Below, in pieces: positions 6,219 through 7,487 of a stretch of DNA of 7,487 bases. A program made the position numbers and the translations under genes. Below the pieces are notes generated by a model that searched no databases, was not told where the DNA came from, and saw nothing but the letters and a program-made list of their open reading frames with translations. The stretch comes from Planctomycetaceae bacterium (GTDB lineage: Bacteria > Planctomycetota > Phycisphaerae > Phycisphaerales > SM1A02). The DNA lies in contig CANJIC010000093.1 in the NCBI GenBank assembly GCA_947474205.1, forward strand, positions 1-7,487. The letters are read 5' to 3'. Position 1 is the stretch's first letter. Every line of letters begins with the position of its first letter.

Positions 6219-7421
6219 TCAGCGCAATTTTAACATGACCAGCGCCGCAATTCCCAGCAGCAGCGAGATCAACCAGAAGCGCACCACGGTTTGTGATTCG
6301 CTCCAACCCTGCAGTTGAAAGTGATGATGAATGGGAGCGCAGCGGAAGATGCGCCGCCCCTTGCCCGTGAGTTTGTTGGTGATCTTGAACCAACCAACTT
6401 GCGTCACCACGCTGCCAGCTTCCATAAGAAAAACTCCGCCCACGAGCGGCAATAAAAGTTCCTGTCGAATGGCCACAAGAATGGTGGCAAGAAGTCCGCC
6501 CAGCGCCAAGCTTCCGGTGTCGCCCATGAACACCGCGGCGGGTTGACAGTTGAACCACAAAAAACCAATGCACGCGCCCGCCATGGTTCCCACAATCACC
6601 AACAACTCCTTGGCCTCGGGCACGTGCGGCACCATCAGGAAAAAGCTGGCGCGCGGGCTGACGGCGATCGCCACCAAAACCGCCGTCACAATGCTGGCAA
6701 TTAAAACAGTTCCAGTTGCCAGTCCGTCCATGCCGTCGGTCAAGTTGACGGCGTTGCTCATCAGGCCAATCCAAAAAGTGGCGCACACCACGAACCACAC
6801 GAACGAAAGCACGATCACGTTGGGCGCGACATTGGGCGGCTGCACAATCACCTCGGCGATTGGAGTTGGCGGATAGGTGCGCTGGAACGGCAAATTCAAC
6901 ACGGTGGCGTCGATGTGCTGCGCGCCTGTGTACAGAAAGTACCCAGCGATTATTCCAATGCCCAGCGTGAACAGCAATTTTTCCCACATAAACAAGCCCT
7001 CGCGCGTGGAGAGTTTGCGAAAGCGCGCGGTGAGTTTCAATCGGTCGTCAAAGAAGCCCAATCCAGCCAGCCAAAACAGCACAATCATGCACACTTGCGC
7101 ATAGCGGCTGTGAATCCAATCTGAAAGCAGAAAGGTGCTTATGAAAATGGCGGCCACAATTAAAATGCCGCCCATGGTGGGCGTGTTGGCCTTGGATTTC
7201 ATCAACTCGTTAAGCGTTTGGTTGTAGAACTCCGGCGAGTCGCCCACTTTTTTGCGGTGCAAAATGCGAATGACCGTTGGGCCAGCGAACACCGTGATTG
7301 CGAATGACAATGCGGTTGCCAACAAGGCGCGAAACTCCAACTGATACATCAACTGAACAACAGCGGACAGCCCATGCTCATCAAGCCAGTTCTGACAAAG
7401 ATCAACAAGATTAAAAAGCAT
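6219..7421 (-). CDS. mraY: MraY, phospho-N-acetylmuramoyl-pentapeptide transferase
   Basis: A 400-residue polytopic membrane protein with the complete MraY signature: NTPTMGGILI (79-88), GFFDDRLK (122-129, Asp125/Asp126), NAVNLTDGMDGLA (223-235), VFMGDTGSLALGG (297-309, Asp301) and APIHHHFQLQGW (362-373). The three aspartates match by motif E. coli D115, D116 and D267. MraY moves phospho-MurNAc-pentapeptide from UDP to undecaprenyl phosphate in the cytoplasmic membrane, making lipid I, the precursor later polymerised by RodA and crosslinked by PBP2. It is about 40 residues longer than the E. coli enzyme (360). The excess includes a Pro/Val-rich stretch at 181-202 before the NAVNLTDG helix and a longer first cytoplasmic loop (VGDSPEFYNQTLNELMKSK). 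The start ATG at 7421 gives a normal N terminus (MLFNLVDL); a weak GAAGAA lies about ten bases upstream. It would normally follow murE/murF in a dcw cluster, which fits an unseen minus-strand gene to its right. Confidence 0.97.
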   Translation of the reverse strand: MLFNLVDLCQNWLDEHGLSAVVQLMYQLEFRALLATALSFAITVFAGPTVIRILHRKKVGDSPEFYNQTLNELMKSKANTPTMGGILIVAAIFISTFLLSDWIHSRYAQVCMIVLFWLAGLGFFDDRLKLTARFRKLSTREGLFMWEKLLFTLGIGIIAGYFLYTGAQHIDATVLNLPFQRTYPPTPIAEVIVQPPNVAPNVIVLSFVWFVVCATFWIGLMSNAVNLTDGMDGLATGTVLIASIVTAVLVAIAVSPRASFFLMVPHVPEAKELLVIVGTMAGACIGFLWFNCQPAAVFMGDTGSLALGGLLATILVAIRQELLLPLVGGVFLMEAGSVVTQVGWFKITNKLTGKGRRIFRCAPIHHHFQLQGWSESQTVVRFWLISLLLGIAALVMLKLR

Positions 7422-7487
7422 GCGATGCGTTCTTCATCGGTTGATTGGTCACGAAGTCTTCGCACTCTTGGCGGGAGATTTTTCCAG
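7422..7487 (-). other. Window edge upstream of mraY, probable 3' end of another minus-strand gene
   Basis: Two minus-strand frames enter from the right edge. One gives 24 codons (GKISRQECEDFVTNQP..., stop at 7413-7411), overlapping the mraY start by 11 bases and using codons like the neighbouring genes. The other gives 12 codons and stops at 7451-7449, leaving a 27-base gap before mraY. The first looks more coding-like. Elsewhere murF or murE often precedes mraY, but neither short tail carries a recognisable motif, so no product is named. Confidence 0.3.

Noticed and set aside
6082..6987. Minus-strand open frame of 301 codons overlapping mraY and the end of ychF
   Set aside because: It is out of frame with mraY, which has complete family motifs, and its product is a His/Arg/Cys-rich shadow sequence with no recognisable domain.
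1..7487. Search for CRISPR arrays, tRNA or rRNA genes, insertion sequences, phage genes or a defence system
   Set aside because: No regularly spaced repeats, transposase or integrase motifs, terminal inverted repeats or RNA-gene signatures were seen; the window is filled by core genes.

Overview
This window reads as a compact stretch of bacterial core genome. It is almost entirely coding and dominated by cell-wall synthesis genes. I see no insertion sequence, phage gene, CRISPR array, tRNA or rRNA, and no convincing sign of an undescribed system. Several lineage-specific sequence variants deserve a second look. The organism is inferred to be a Gram-negative, peptidoglycan-making bacterium of moderate-to-high GC. 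The long PBP2, the RodA variant HNDMIF...CCRWG and the helicase variant KGRGNYVS remind me of Planctomycetota (possibly Phycisphaerae). That placement rests on family memory, not on a search.

Layout. From 4956 down to 1, four minus-strand genes form one tightly packed transcription unit: PBP2 transpeptidase (4956-2560), RodA glycosyltransferase (2563-1388), RsmG 16S rRNA methyltransferase (1391-639) and the N-terminal part of a DinG/XPD-like helicase (629 to beyond the left edge). PBP2 and RodA overlap by ATGA, RodA and RsmG by TTGA, and the helicase starts 9 bases after the RsmG stop. An 85-base divergent intergenic region (4957-5041) separates this unit from ychF, the only plus-strand gene (5042-6130). 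ychF converges on mraY (minus, 7421-6219) across an 88-base region containing GC-rich hairpins. At the right edge, 66 bases upstream of mraY probably hold the tail of another minus-strand gene.

How the genes work together. MraY makes lipid I, the first membrane-bound peptidoglycan precursor. RodA polymerises lipid II into glycan strands and PBP2 crosslinks them, so together they form the catalytic core of the lateral-wall (elongasome) machinery. RsmG methylates G in the 530 loop of 16S rRNA (m7G527 in E. coli), and YchF is a translation-associated ATPase. Both are housekeeping genes placed beside the wall genes. The helicase is likely a repair or replication-conflict enzyme. No stretch longer than 300 bases lacks a gene.
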